Assembly (NCBI GenBank): GCA_025403435.1
Contig: CM046333.1
Coordinates: 34,493,521 to 34,557,520, forward strand
Reading direction: 5' to 3'
Length of the DNA: 64,000 nt
From: Artocarpus heterophyllus
Lineage: Eukaryota; Streptophyta; Magnoliopsida; Rosales; Moraceae
Shown here piece by piece: positions 13,001-25,812 of the stretch; the first letter of the stretch is position 1; each line of letters starts with the position of its first letter. The notes below the pieces were generated by a model. That model was not told the origin of the DNA and made no database searches. It saw only the letters and a program-made list of their open reading frames with translations. Position numbers and translations under genes: made by a program.

Positions 13001-16000
13001 TCAAGGAATGGAAAGGAGTGGTCTATTTGTGAGCCATGCTGAGTGGGAGCTGGGCCCGGTAACTCATCAACCCCAACAAATTTCATACGTGCAACGCTGA
13101 GCACTAGAGCTAAAAGTATTAGGAGAGCAACAAGAAGGAGACCAAATAGCCAAGGCCCACCAAATGTGTAGATTAACTCTTCAAGTGCTGTGTAACAGTG
13201 TGGCATGTGGTATCTGTCTGAAACGCATTTGTAAGGACAAGGAGTCTCAGCAACACCACCTATTAAAAGACAAAAGATGGTTAGTTTTTTAAAAGCTATT
13301 CAGGTACGAAGCCATTTGGCCGTTGTGAGGCAAGATGTAACCCTCAAATACAACCGGTGAAAAATTGGAAAAAAAAAATGTAAAAGTAAAAATTCAGAAC
13401 CATGGCATAATAAATCATCCTAATATCTATTTAAGCTAGAATATCAAATAACAGTAGCCTAACATCATAGGACAAGAAAAGGACAATAATCGATGTTTTA
13501 ATAAATTCTTGCAAATAAACCAAAAAAAAATGCAAGCTTACAACTATAGAATACACTACACAAGCAGCGGACATGCAGCCAACTAGCCAAAGCATCCAAC
13601 AGCAAGAGAAGAAAGGAAAGACGAGAAGTTAGGAAGAAAAAAGAAGTAGCCGATAACTGCAATCAGCAACAGGGGAAAAAAGATCCCAAACTGAAAATGA
13701 GACATTAATTGCAGACTCTTGTAGACACAAACTGAAAATGAGACATTAATTGCACACTCACACACATGACTAACAAGGCATGAAGCATGTGGCGCCAGAC
13801 GAAACAGGTGATTGCAATATAAATACCTCGGACAGATATGTAAACGGCACGGTTGGGAAGCGCTTCGGCTGGGCAATGACGGCAAAGTTCCCAATCAGAT
13901 CCACTAACGTTCTTATAAGTTCCAACTGGACATTCCTGAAGCCAAACCAAAAATATATATATAAACTTAGCCCCTAAAAAAGAGCTCACAGCTACTTATC
14001 ATAAGTAGAGAGAAAACAGATGTTCCCGTGGAAACAACTCAGCTATAAATATAGATCCAGCCCTTCCCAATTGGTCCTACATTCAAACCCACGAGAGAGA
14101 GAGAGCAGAAACGGCTATTCAAGCTTTTTCCTACAGCATGATATTAAACGGCATGACTATATAAGCTTAAAACTTTTGCACCACACATAGCAAAATGAGG
14201 TTTCCCAGGAGTCATTAGGGAAGAGTACTTGATAAATTACAAAAGAAATTTTACAAACAATCAGCACCGAACATATTTACATGTTCTGATCGATCCTAAT
14301 TAACATCCGCATAATAAGTAGAGCAAATGAATGTCCGGAAAATTTTCCAGTACAAACTAGTACTTGATGTTATTTCCAAAAGAAAATTTGAGTCAAAGGA
14401 ACTTTTATTTATACAAACACAAACCACATGGCCAAAAAAAACAACAGTATTACAAAAGCTAATCAGAATTAAACTGATCTAAGTAATCGAAATGCCTTAG
14501 AAACACAAGATTCATCACAATATTGGGAACATAAAAGGCATACCTCACAGAATATCCCATAAAGCCCTTTTGGGCAAGCTTTCCCAGTCACCGTCCCATT
14601 TTCTCCAGCACCGCCCTTGCCTCTACTCACCCCTCCCCTTTAATAATAAAACAAATATGTCAACACCAAACCAAAAACGGTAATAAAGTTCTATGTTTCC
14701 TAACGTCCTTCACTGAACATAAAAGTCATGTCATATAAAAATTAATTAATAGAAGAATATTCACAACGTCAACAATTTCCCAGAGCTAGTTCCGTTGCAT
14801 AGCAAGGTACCATATAAACAGGAAATCAAGGAGCAAATATCATAGTAACTAATGCAAAATAAGATACAACTATCAGTTTTAATGCATACATAAACACTAA
14901 CTGTGTCCAAGGAACAGGAGAAAGACGCAGCATTTAAAAAAGTTAGAAACGAACCCTGCATCAATGCTTCCTTTCACGCTAGCAATCGGCTGGTACATGT
15001 CTCCTGTAGGGATGTCTGACCAATGAAAGTGAATTCTTCCACCACCGCCGCCGCCAGAACCATTAAGACTACCATATCTGCCGATACTAGAAAGAGTAGC
15101 AGAGTCGCTGAGAGCAATTGTATGCAAAAACATAAGAATCGTTCCTCCAGATCCACCCCCAGGAGGCCATTTGCAACAGCATAGTTCCCCATTCTGCTAT
15201 TTCCTTCAGAAGTTTCTCCATTGGCTTCTACAGAGCCTTCAATTGACAAAGTAAACAAGGGATGCTCCAGGGAACCCATTACTGCTTGGGGCAATTACAT
15301 GCATCACATGGGGGAAGGGCAGTGAAGGTCAAATGATAAAAGACATATGTCCATACAGAAACTCAGTTTTTTTCATAAGAAAAAAAAAATTAAAGCTTGT
15401 TCAGAACTTCAAGAAATAAATAGAATGGGCATGCTCTTTAGTGTCCTAGGGACAAGCTGGAAAAAGAAATGGAAATAATTTCTTAGCCAGCATACGCAAT
15501 AAGACTCAAACAATTGTCCAACTGACTAATAAAATAGCTTACCTATGATACCACCTCCAGCAGTAGAATCAGCTGAACTGTCATTTCCACTTCCACTCCC
15601 AAGTTCACAAGGCAAATCTGCACTTCCATATGATATGCCACCCTTGACACAACTTCCTTTGTAACATCCAGGCCCACCTTTACCACCATGCCCACCACCA
15701 CTCCAAATGCCATCGCTCAGAACATTTCCTCTGCCAACTCCACCTGTACAGCCTGTTCAACACAGAAAATTGTCAAGTTCCACCCAAAGGAAAAATGTGT
15801 TACAGCATTCAAACTCTGCTCCTTCACATTTTCTTCAACACAAGATGCATCATATAGAATCCATCATATCATCATCTAAATCATGTTGCAAATTTTACAT
15901 ATCCATCTTTGTCTCTGTCATTTGTTATGGAGAAGCACCAAGATGTAATTTTAATTAGAAGGGGGAAAAGGCTAAGACTTCTCCGGGACTGAAAAAAGAA

Positions 16001-19000
16001 AGTATACCCATTCCAGATGCACTTATTGTTCCATAGGAATGGACAACAATAGATCTTGCCCTGTGGAAATGAATAACTGATCCTTTTACGAAGCCTTCAA
16101 CAGTGATATCCTCTACACGGCATATCTGAGGCAAACCAAAAAAAAAAAAAAAAAGCTGTCAAATATAATTACATAAACAAATCATAGACCCCATTATTTC
16201 ATGACTTGATAATCACCTGAAGAGTAAAGGATAGCGATGCGTTCACATTACAGTCTTCAGGTGGATGAAGTAGTTCGATGGGACACTCTTCACTTTCGCA
16301 ATACAACTTCGGTGTCCTAGAAATTGGGAGGGGGACAAAGTTTGCAGGTGTAAAAATTAACCTAACTTTTTGTTATTGACATTTTTTAATGATTATTTGT
16401 TACCACAATCAAAATGTGATCAGTAGAACAACTTCTTCTGCCAAATTGGCTATAAAAGCAAAAATAAAACTTACACAGAATCAGTAGAGGCATTCTCCAA
16501 GGGACCACGTAAAGTGGATCCAGGCCCAAGCTTCAAGCAAACACAAGAGAACATGTTCAGCAAACAGGTAATTTCTATGATTGCAACTTGCAAGTGACAG
16601 TGACATAAAGGAAAACAAAAAAAAAAAAAAATCGTTTTACAGCCAGCATAAGTGTCCCAACCATAAGAAAAATCTAGTGAAAAGATGGCACAGTTAGGAT
16701 TTGCAACAGAGCGTGAAAAATTAGTAAAAAAAAGGACACAGTAAAAATGTTAATTAAGTGCCAGAACAAAGATACATTTTCATTCTTTTTTTTCCTTTTT
16801 TTTTTTTTTAACGTAACTTTGCTCTGGCACTCAGTTGTTAACATTTTTACTTTGTCCTTTTTTACTAAAGATACATTAAGCAAGGCAAAATTCAAATACA
16901 ATATAACAACATACACCGGCCAATGGAATCCAACAGACACTCACATGAATACTATAAAATAGTGATAGAACCAGGCGTTGTGCTTCAATCAAATCCCCTG
17001 GTCCAGATAAATTTAGTAGGCCTTGTCCATGAACTCCAAGATTTGCATTAGAGTGTATCACAGAGGATTCCTGTTATGAAAAAGATGGCATGTCACTCGT
17101 TAATATCTCATAAAACTTACTCTTTAACGGCAAAGTGGTTGGTAAAATACCTTCAGAACAACTAAATTGCTAGCCTCAAGTAAGGAAGTTGCAACATTTA
17201 TATCGCCCCCTCCATCTATAAGCATTTTGGAGTTCCACATCAAGAACATTTTTACAGACATACGCAATGCCCCATATACCTAAAAAGGGAACATAAATGG
17301 CTATCATACAGAAAATGCAGTATGAAGTGCAAAGTGCATAAGCATCAGAAATTAAATTTCTTTCCAAAAAGATAAATATATTTGATCAAAATACGCCATT
17401 TATATAATGGAGCAGGCAATGGAACCCAGAAAAAAGAAATGTTCAGCATTGTCGCCTACCCTGATCTCAGAGTCGCTCATTAACAACTCTTCTGCTAACA
17501 ACTCAAATTCCGAAGAAGCATAATGTTGTAGCCCAAAGCTTAAAACTCCACGAGATAAGAGACTGATCTGTCCTTGAACCTATATAAGCCATGAAAAGGG
17601 GTAATTCAATGAAGTTCTTTATATATGAACTACTTACAAGATACACATACACATAAAAGAAGCCAGCAAAGACCAAGAAAAAGGTTAAAACAACCTGCAC
17701 AAGGTATTGAATCAAGCGAAGAAGATCTTTGGAAGTGTAAATTAAAAATTTATATTGCACAAACCTGGACACGACTCCAAAGCAATGGAACAGTAGCATG
17801 GGCACTGTTTCGGACATAAACATTAGTCCAAAGAGGCTGATTGGGAAAGTCTAAGAGAAGAGTTTCAGTATCTGTTGACTTGTTATGATTGTCGACGATA
17901 AGACTTCTGGGAACAGCATCATATAAAGTCCCAGCAGCGCCTGCATTCTCTGGACAGCCATAACTACATCCTCCTGCAAATTTGATCATTTTAAGTCAAA
18001 TTAGCTCATAGCATTTTAAGTCAAATTCAAACAGAGTCAAGTACAACAAAGTTATCCTCTAAGTACCACTGTATATTTGATAGAACGGGTAACCAAAAAT
18101 AACCATGCAAACCATAAGTGTCCATCACATGGTGCTAATCAGGACAACCATAAAATTTATAAGTAAAAGTATCCTAACGTGAAAAGAAGATAATACATAC
18201 ACTTTTCAAACTAAATTTAAGGTTTAAATTTGGTGCCAGCTGTTCCTCGAGTTATTCAACTAAAATTGTTTGAAAGATCTCTCTTACAAGAAAAGGAGCT
18301 AGCTGTACAATACAGGGAAATCTCACCGTGCACATAAATTCCGGGCTCATCATGCCTGCTGAATACATCAACAGACACTCTTCCCCCACCACCACCAGCA
18401 TAACCATTGCCTCCACAAGCACTTATTCGACCACTACCAGTCCTGCACTTCACAATAAAACATCTAGATTAAAGGGCCTTGTTAAAGTAAAAAATGTAAT
18501 ATCAATACAAAATTGGGAAATCGTGGTGGTTACACACCAAGGAACAAAAATAATATATATATTACACCTGCATGAGCTCACCGAATAAGTGAAAGAAAGT
18601 ATCTCAAGAATTAACACACAAAAGATCCGATAGAACGTAATGAGGTCATTTGCTTTATAAGTACCCATAATACGTTAGCGACCTTCACTTTGGATCATAT
18701 TTGTATTCACTATTCTTCTTTCCAGGACAGGAGCTAAAGAGTATTGTGCCAAGCCTAACAGAATTTAAAGCCAACAGAAAATAGAAGTACAGAATAAAAA
18801 TAAATAAGGAAGAAGCCTATGAGATTGAAAAATGGGACACACCTATCACTCCACATACATATATATAGACAATGCAAACAACCAATAGAAAATACCATCG
18901 TGTTTCTGGGGGAAAGCGTCATTTAGGAACTCATTTGGAGTCCTAAATTTTATGGATTCAACAATGATGATGCTTTATTAGCAAGGAAGCAAAGATAAGT

Positions 19001-21178
19001 TTTACGTCGATGTCGTATATTAGACATTAGTCATAGATATGATAAACATAACCCCAAATCGCTGAGAGCAAAACATATCTAAGTATGAAAAAAAAAGGTG
19101 CAGATTCATTTCCGGGTCAGAGCAAAAGACAGTGCAAAGGGGTCACAGGATAGAAGAGGGCACTTAGATATTCAAGAATTAAACCAGGTGGGGAGGGTGC
19201 TTAAATAATGGAAAAGAAAAGATGCCACGCTCTAGGGTCCTGACAGCTCACAATGTGGGGACGGAAAATAGTGACAAATGGAGTATGAAGGGAACTCACT
19301 TGTCCCTGGTAAAACTTGTCTTCTGCTCCCTTCAATATGCACTATTCCCATCATATTAACAACAAGAACAATGCTTTGTATTTTTTGCCTTTCATTTTCC
19401 TTCATCAAGACAGTTCTGGTTGCAAACCGCACGGTGTAATTTCCACTCTTTTGCATCAAGTGGATTCTAATATCTTATTTCTAACAGGAAAACATGAATG
19501 AGACGCCCAAATTCAATGAGCGAAGAATAATATTAAGCGCTAAAAGACAAGGAAAGAAAATTTTAAAGTGATAATTCTTTCTAAGACTGAATATCCAACG
19601 TGCAAATTAATTATCAGACATAGTGTCATTAAGGTGACCAAAGACCGAAACACATAATTGCAAAAAGTTTTCTGCTATAGCATATGAAGACTTAAAACTG
19701 ACAGGAAGCAGCACGCTGGGGAAACTTTCTCAAACCTACAACCTTCTTCACATAGCAGATAAAGGCCACCACCCTTTAAATTCTTGTCTAATAATTGGGA
19801 TAAGCGCTTGTAGTTTGGTAGTTGGAAATAACCAAGTACAAGAAATCTCAGGTTCCAGTTTTAATTTTATTCTTTTGCATGACACAGACTGCCAGGAGTT
19901 ATTAGAAAGAACAAACAGGATTCCAAATACGGAGACCCAGTTACAAGCTTTGCATAAAAAGTATCTGCATAGCATTAGCAGAAAACTCAAGCATATTACG
20001 CTTGTCACACAACCCATGCAATTCAGAAAGAAAAATAATCCTTGTAATTTATAACCTTCACTTGGTTGATGACCAGAAAAAATTCCGATTTCTCCTCAAC
20101 ATTCCACCATAATTATCTCCCAAAAAAAATTAAAAAACACAGATAGAGAGAGAGTAAGCTAAAATAAGGTATGTAGCATAAAGGTCAGAGTCCAGAACTT
20201 AACAATTTCGAATTCTTCCCTTTCCCAAGTTTATTAATCAACCATGTGAATCCAAACCAATCAATATACACTCAAAAACCAAATTTGAATTTCCTAAACT
20301 TTCTCAGCAACAAATTAAAAAGAACAAAAATAGCAAGGAGACCGGTCGAGTGATTACATTTTGAAGGCCTTGATGTAGATGCTGCCACCAGAGCCACCTC
20401 CACCTTTGGTCCCACCTTCACCCCCATCGGCCAAAACACCACCATCCACCACAAGGTACTCCGTAACCACTAGCTTCACCACCCCGCCGCCGCATCCGCC
20501 ATAATCCACCTCCTTGCTCTTCGACGCGCCACGGCTCCCAAAGCTGCACGGCCGCTGCAGAGACGACCATGCATAGGCGTCGCCACCCCACACGTCCTCT
20601 GGCAGCTTCTTCTTGTCGACCAAGCAGCACGCGCCCCGCCCGCCGTGCCCACCGCCTGCCCCGTCTATCCCCTGCGGCGTCCCGCTAGTCTGTGGCGGCG
20701 GATCTCCCGCCATCGCAGTCGTGTTCAACACCGAGCCATTCAAAAAGCTCGCATTGCTCGCCGCGAGCTCAAATCCCCCGGCCACAATCGACGACGAGTT
20801 CCCTAAGCTAAAAGTACCAGAAATGTTAACGGTTAACAAGCATCCAGGACTAGCGCAGTGAAACCTCACCCCGGGCAGGATATAAAAATTGCCCTTCCCT
20901 TGTATGTACACATCGCCGGTGAGGTTCAAATCGTTCACTATCTGACACGTGGCATCCAGCGAGCCGACGCCGCCGAGGTCGTCGGCGCACGAGACCGACG
21001 GCCCGTGCGGGGGCGGCGGCGGCGGTGCCGGCGGCGAGTAATCCTGGTGAAAGAGGTTCCAATCCAAATCGGTTATGGAAAAATCGGCAGATGAGGCAGC
21101 GAGTCCGTGAAAGAAGCTCGCTGCGAAGAAGCAAACAATGGCGAAATGGAGAGAAGGAGAGCAGCGAAGCCGAGCCAT
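10021..21178 (-). CDS. Glycine-rich multi-pass secretory protein, 22 exons, frameshifted in exon 11
   Basis: Orthologue of the plant glycine-rich family represented by Arabidopsis AT4G32920/AT5G11700, of unknown biochemical role. Exons, 5' to 3' by position: 20358-21178, 18327-18442, 17765-17973, 17460-17579, 17151-17279, 16945-17070, 16475-16530, 16217-16316, 16008-16125, 15543-15752, 14955-15281, 14544-14637, 13827-13935, 12988-13259, 12738-12865, 12356-12590, 12033-12221, 11591-11880, 10950-11163, 10600-10842, 10251-10339, 10021-10168. The start encodes a signal peptide (MARLRCSPSLHFAIVCFFAA). Many glycine-rich blocks follow, then a Cys-rich segment (FCEECPVGTYKNVSGSD), a membrane span in exon 14 (GPWLFGLLLVALLILLALVL) and more in exon 20. 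The exons total 4343 bases, one short of a multiple of three. The frame breaks in a run of five Gs (15156-15160). As read, translation stops near 14974 after about 770 residues; one more G would give 1447. This may be a sequencing error or a real null allele. Confidence 0.9.
15156..15160 (-). other. Apparent -1 frameshift in a G5 run, exon 11
   Basis: Upstream the frame reads EGNSRMGNYAVANGLLG. Downstream the conserved family sequence GGSGGTILMFLHTIALSDS continues one frame over. The switch falls at a run of five Gs on the minus strand. Six Gs would read NGLLGGGSGGT and keep one frame through the exon. Confidence 0.8.
16720..16869. repeat. Foldback hairpin (MITE-like) in intron of the glycine-rich gene
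   Basis: The left arm, 16721-16770, and the right arm, 16817-16869, are inverted copies of each other, about 50 bp each with a few mismatches and a small gap. Shared pieces include AGGACA, AGTAAAAATGTTAA and GTGCCAGA. The loop is T-rich. The word AAAGATACATT stands just after each arm (16768-16778 and 16867-16877). Confidence 0.75.
18443..20357 (-). other. Large first intron of the glycine-rich gene
   Basis: This 1.9-kb intron separates the signal-peptide and glycine-rich exon from the rest of the gene. It starts GTAATC and ends TGCAG on the minus strand. No other gene or clear transposon was seen inside. Confidence 0.7.
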
Positions 21179-22200
21179 TCACTGGCAGAGTCAGTCATTA
21201 GATTGGAGATTTGATTCTGAAGCTAATTGGATTCGGAACCCTAGCAGCAAGACCAAATAAAGAAACAACCATCGGAGAGCAAAACTCCATTAAATTCAAG
21301 GATGAAACGAAGAAATCTCCATTGCTTTCTGCATTTAGGTCTCTCCTGAAAACCCTAGAAATTTGCTCTGAAAGAGAGATAAAAGAGAGGACAGAGAGAG
21401 AAGAACCAGTAAGGGAAGACAGAACCTTTATTAGCTTTTTGCTTTGTTTAGGGGAAGGGTAGCTTAGTGAGCTTAACGAAGTTATCGGATACGGTCGGGT
21501 TCACCTGAGAGCCTGTTTAAAAGCGATCCGTATCGGTCGGGTTCGCCACTACTTTCCGTTCGTTTTGATCGGACCACTGTGGGACCCACGGCATGTCGGT
21601 TGTGGACGAGTGGGGGTGAGCATTCCAGATCATAACCGTGGCGACTGACCACCACGCTCAAGAACGAGAGAAAATAGAAAAACGAGACAAAAGGACAACG
21701 AAAACGACCAAACGACATCGTGTAAGCGTACAGACAAGTAACTAACCTTTGATTTAGCTAAGAAAACGACACACCAACGATTTCTATTTTTTTTGTTTTT
21801 TAAACTTCTCCTCCTTTTAGCCGCTAGATGTCGGACTTGTGATTTACGCGCGGGAGTAGAGCGTGTTGTAAACCCAGCCAGTTTTAGAGTGGGAGAAAGT
21901 AGCATCACCAGTCGAGGAGGTAGTTGGGTCACCTAAAGAGGTTTGACTTGTTGTTTCAACGGTGTGTGGGATTCTACTTGGTCCGTGACGGGATCTCGGG
22001 TGCATGGTGAAAAGGCCGTTTTCTTAAACGGAATTCTGGGATTGTTACGCAAAATAAAAGGCAAAGTACGTGTGTCAAAATGGAGACAAACCAGGCCAGC
22101 ACAAGCTGAGTCAGACCCAGGCCTTTTTCGCGCTTTGGTTGGTAGAGAAAATAGTTAGCAAACACAAAAGTCTTCCGAGTTAAACACGTGTATATATCCC
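21179..22200 (-). promoter_or_regulatory. 5' leader and upstream region of the glycine-rich gene
   Basis: On the minus strand the 200 or so bases before the ATG are rich in CT runs, as in many plant 5' leaders. The region is more GC-rich than the DNA beyond 22200. A CACGTG G-box core lies near 22184. I cannot place the transcription start. Confidence 0.35.
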
Positions 22201-23420
22201 TTTTTTTTTAAATTACATTAAATAGAATAGTTTTAATTTTTCACTAAATAATATATATTTTAAAATATTTAAGTATAAAATATTTTTAAAATCACCTATT
22301 TTTTTTAATATTTAAATTTTTAATTTTACTTTCTCTTTTTTTTCTTATTATCTTTCTTTTTTTTTTGTTTTTTGTTATCTCAATGTTGTTTAGCGTTTTT
22401 CTGTACGTCATTTTATATCAAAATAGATTTTGTTTTAATCTATATATATTATTTGTTTAACATTGTTATATTTCTCTATTTATTTTTTATCTTAATAAAT
22501 AATGATCTAATTCCCTCCTTCTCCTTTTTTAATCCTTTCTATTTTTCATTTGGAATATGAGAGTATTCATGTTTATTTTTCGGGGGAGAATTTTGGATGA
22601 GGATTAAAAAATAATCTATGAGTTGATATTTTGTTTTTTAGCCTCACATCTCTAGAAAAACAGTAATTTCGACCAGCTTTAATAGTTGAAAATGTACCCT
22701 ACTAAAAGGAATACTCACCGAAGAAGAACTCTTTTCTCTTTTATTGAAGAAAGGGAATAGCTTAAGGCAGGTGTGTTGTTTGTGTGTGTGTGTGTGTGTG
22801 AAGAACAGGAACAAAATATTGGCAATTTCTTACGTGAAAAGATGTTTAGAAAATCTAATTACAAGCGACTTATCCACAAATTCTAATAACATAATTATAA
22901 CTTGATAAATTCTTATCTAATTTAGGGGAGTTTAAGTGTTTACTTGATCCAAAGCTACTGCATATGATTAATTATGTTTCAATACCAAAAAAAAAAAAAT
23001 CTTATATATTAATATATGTGGAGTTGAACTCGAGTATATATATATATAACATTTGCATTTTCAAGATCAAATACAGATAAGTGTAACCAATCTATAATAA
23101 TAGTATCCTTAACTTTTTGAAAATAATGGTGCCAGCTTATTCGGAAGATGAAATTTAATATATGTAGAATCATGGTTGGACAAAAATTAAAAAAAAAAAT
23201 TATATTATATATAATTATGGTTTAAAAAAAATAAAGAAACAAATGAATCTTCTCTTCTACGTATAGTACATTTATGTATTTTTAGAGTATAAAGGTTCAC
23301 AAATTAAAGCATTTATGAAAATAAAAATAAAAAAGAGGGATGGACGTAAATGGGTGGTTCATAAGGCTTCAACACATTGTGAATAAGGAAAAAACAATCC
23401 AACTCATTACGAAAACTAAT
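22201..23420. other. AT-rich intergenic DNA
   Basis: No gene is seen. The stretch contains T-rich runs, a (GT)n microsatellite near 22777-22800 and short AT repeats around 23033-23047. Confidence 0.5.
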
Positions 23421-23585
23421 CCGGTGTTTGGACACGGTTTCTACCACTTTTTCAGTTATTAATAGTGTAAAGCTCTTACATGCTATAGTAACAATTTAAA
23501 AAAAATCGTTACAGTGTAAAACTCTCACATGCTAGAATAAAAGTGATTCTAACCAACAGTTCCCATCACCTTTTTAAGCATCCTT
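23421..23585. mobile_element. MITE-family copy (CTCTCATATGCTACAGTAA family)
   Basis: This copy opens GGTGTTTGG and contains two internal motifs, GTAAAGCTCTTACATGCTA and GTAAAACTCTCACATGCTA, about 55 bases apart. It closes with CACCTTTTTAAGCATCC. It matches the better preserved copy at 42389-42551 in order and spacing. Confidence 0.65.
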
Positions 23586-24130
23586 TAAAGTGTGCATTTT
23601 GAACGAAACACTAAATAAATAGTAAATATAAGATTAAAAAAAAAACTTTACACACACTTGACAAATGTTATTCAATAAAACGATTAGGAAAAAAAGTCTG
23701 ATTAGATAACTAATTGCGAAAAAAATTAGTTAAATCGGGAATCTGAAAAACTTTAATGAGAAACAATTGACAATATGAGATTTCTAGAAAAGAAAGTGGG
23801 AAAAAAAAACTAAGCAAGCAAGCACACCCCTCATTTTCTCTCTTAAAAAAAAAAGTTAAACACAATTGAGAAAAAAATTAATTCAATAGGAAAATTAGGT
23901 TAACGAACATTTTAGAGAAATGGATGAAAAAATATTAAAGTAGAAATATTACGATTTAAAATTTTTAAGAGAAAAGATTAGATAAAAATATGTTAAATCC
24001 CCTCGTTCTCTTCTCTCTATTGAGTTATATATATACATATACACACACACAGAAATAGGATTACTCAATATGCGTACGTGTGTTTTTTAATGGTGGCTTA
24101 CGTGGATTCTACAAGGATTTTACCAAATTA

Positions 24131-24402
24131 TTCATACAATTTTTTAATTTTAATTGCATGCGATAAACAATTAATATCATAACATGTGTGATGGAGATAT
24201 TCTAAAGGAAAATAGAATAAAATAGTCTGAAAAAAAAAGTCATAATGAAAATATGCTTTTTTATTCATCAATTTTTTAATTTTAATTGCACGCGATAGAC
24301 AATTTATATCAAAACATGTGTGATGGAGATATTCTAAAGGAAAATAGAATAAAATAGTCTGAAAAAAAAAGTCATATTTAAAATATGCTTTTTTATTCAT
24401 CA
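24131..24402. repeat. Tandem duplication, 132-bp unit, two copies
   Basis: The unit beginning CAATTTTTTAATTTTAATTG at 24137 recurs at 24269. It includes CATGTGTGATGGAGATATTC and GGAAAATAGAATAAAATAGT in both copies. The copies differ at few positions, so the duplication is fairly recent. Confidence 0.9.
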
Positions 24403-24470
24403 ATGTAGTTACTAGGTTGCAAGTTTTTGTTGCTAAGCGGTTATTTCTTTAGCCTAAATGTGCAATACTG

Positions 24471-24727
24471 AGGGTCCGTTTGTTTTATGAGTTTGAAACA
24501 CGATAATTTAAATTTTTTTTAATTTAAAATAGGAAATTTAAAAAATATGGTTTGTAAAATAAGTTTAAAATCTTGAAAAAAAAAAGATAATTTTGAATTT
24601 ATTGAAAATTTTAAATTCATTTTGTCAAATTATATAAAATTAATTTAAACTTTTAGTTTTTAAATATTAGTCTAATATAAATTTTACGTTTAAACCATGT
24701 AAACCTTTGAACCAAACGGGCTCTAAG
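24471..24727. mobile_element. hAT-type MITE candidate
   Basis: The left end AGGGTCCGTTTGTTT and the right end TGAACCAAACGGGCTCT are inverted partners with mismatches, typical of short hAT-derived elements. The 250-bp interior is AT-rich without coding capacity. No clear target duplication is visible. Confidence 0.55.
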
Positions 24728-24809
24728 GCCTTAGTAAGTGGCTCAAGGGTAAGTCACCCTGCACACTAAAAAGAACACAACGCTTAGATTAAATAATAAA
24801 AAACCGAGG

Positions 24810-24812
<3 letters not shown>

Positions 24813-24867
<55 letters not shown>
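24813..24867. repeat. (AT)n microsatellite
   Basis: About 54 bases of uninterrupted AT dinucleotides. Such runs are common in plant intergenic DNA and are variable in length. Confidence 0.95.
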
Positions 24868-24868
<1 letters not shown>

Positions 24869-25011
24869 ATGTGTATGAGGGTTCATGAAACAACCAAAGT
24901 GGACTTAGCATGTTTGTTTTTTTTAAAAAAAAGTATGAAGGGGATGTGATGTGATTCATGCAGAGTGTATAGCCTTGTGTCTTGAATTTGCTGAAAGGGA
25001 ACCCACAAGTG

Positions 25012-25258
25012 CTACTTCATAACCGTTAAACCTTACACGTGGTCATTCTTTTATCGTTGAAAAGGGCCAAAAAAAAAATTCTCAAACCATTTAATACACA
25101 TCAATTGCTGATAAGCCCCTTTGACAAACCACAACTGTCTACTTCATAACCGTTAAACCTTATACGTGGTCATTCTTTTATCTTTGGAAAGGGCAAAAAA
25201 AAAAAAAAATTCTCAAACCATTTAATACAAATCAATTGCTGATAAGCCCCTTTGACAA
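25012..25258. repeat. Tandem duplication, 127-bp unit, two copies
   Basis: The unit starting CTACTTCATAACCGTTAAAC at 25012 recurs at 25139. Both copies contain ACGTGGTCATTCTTTTATC and GCTGATAAGCCCCTTTGACA. They differ mainly in the length of an A run. Confidence 0.9.
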
Positions 25259-25812
25259 AAAATCTAGACCATATAAGTATTGAATGTCAAGACCAAATAC
25301 AAAAGAAGGAAAATGAAATAAATAATCTGTTTTAGCAGTTCAATCCCACAAAATTTCAACTAAAAAGGGCAGTCGACATAAAAAAAAAAAAGCCATTTCT
25401 TTATTTATATGTATAGTGCAACATACATATGCATGACTATGGCATAATTGTATAAAAATTTTTAAAACGTTTGCTAGTCTGGTAGCAAGGCACCACTCTA
25501 ATATGAGACCTAATTTTCAATATTCTCAATTCTAGTCCAGAAGGACTTTAATGACTTTTGAGCCAAGAAAAGGTCTTTCTACTGGCCGATCTAACTGCTA
25601 TAAAGGTCTGTTTCTGATCGTTGGATCTAATCAAAGTCATTTTTTCCAACAAATCTCGACAGTTAAAAGAAGAATATCTATCGATAGGTTACTTTTTTAG
25701 TGCCCACGATAGAAATCCTCTCTGAAAAACAAGTAAAAAAAGGTTCATCTTTTATATGCCGAATTGTGTGAGAGAAGGTATAGGACGATTCTCAAGTCAA
25801 GGATCTTTGAAA
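25259..25812. other. Downstream flank of the sigma-factor gene
   Basis: No gene is seen in this stretch. The part next to 25813 would be the 3' untranslated region of the minus-strand sigma-factor gene. Confidence 0.45.
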
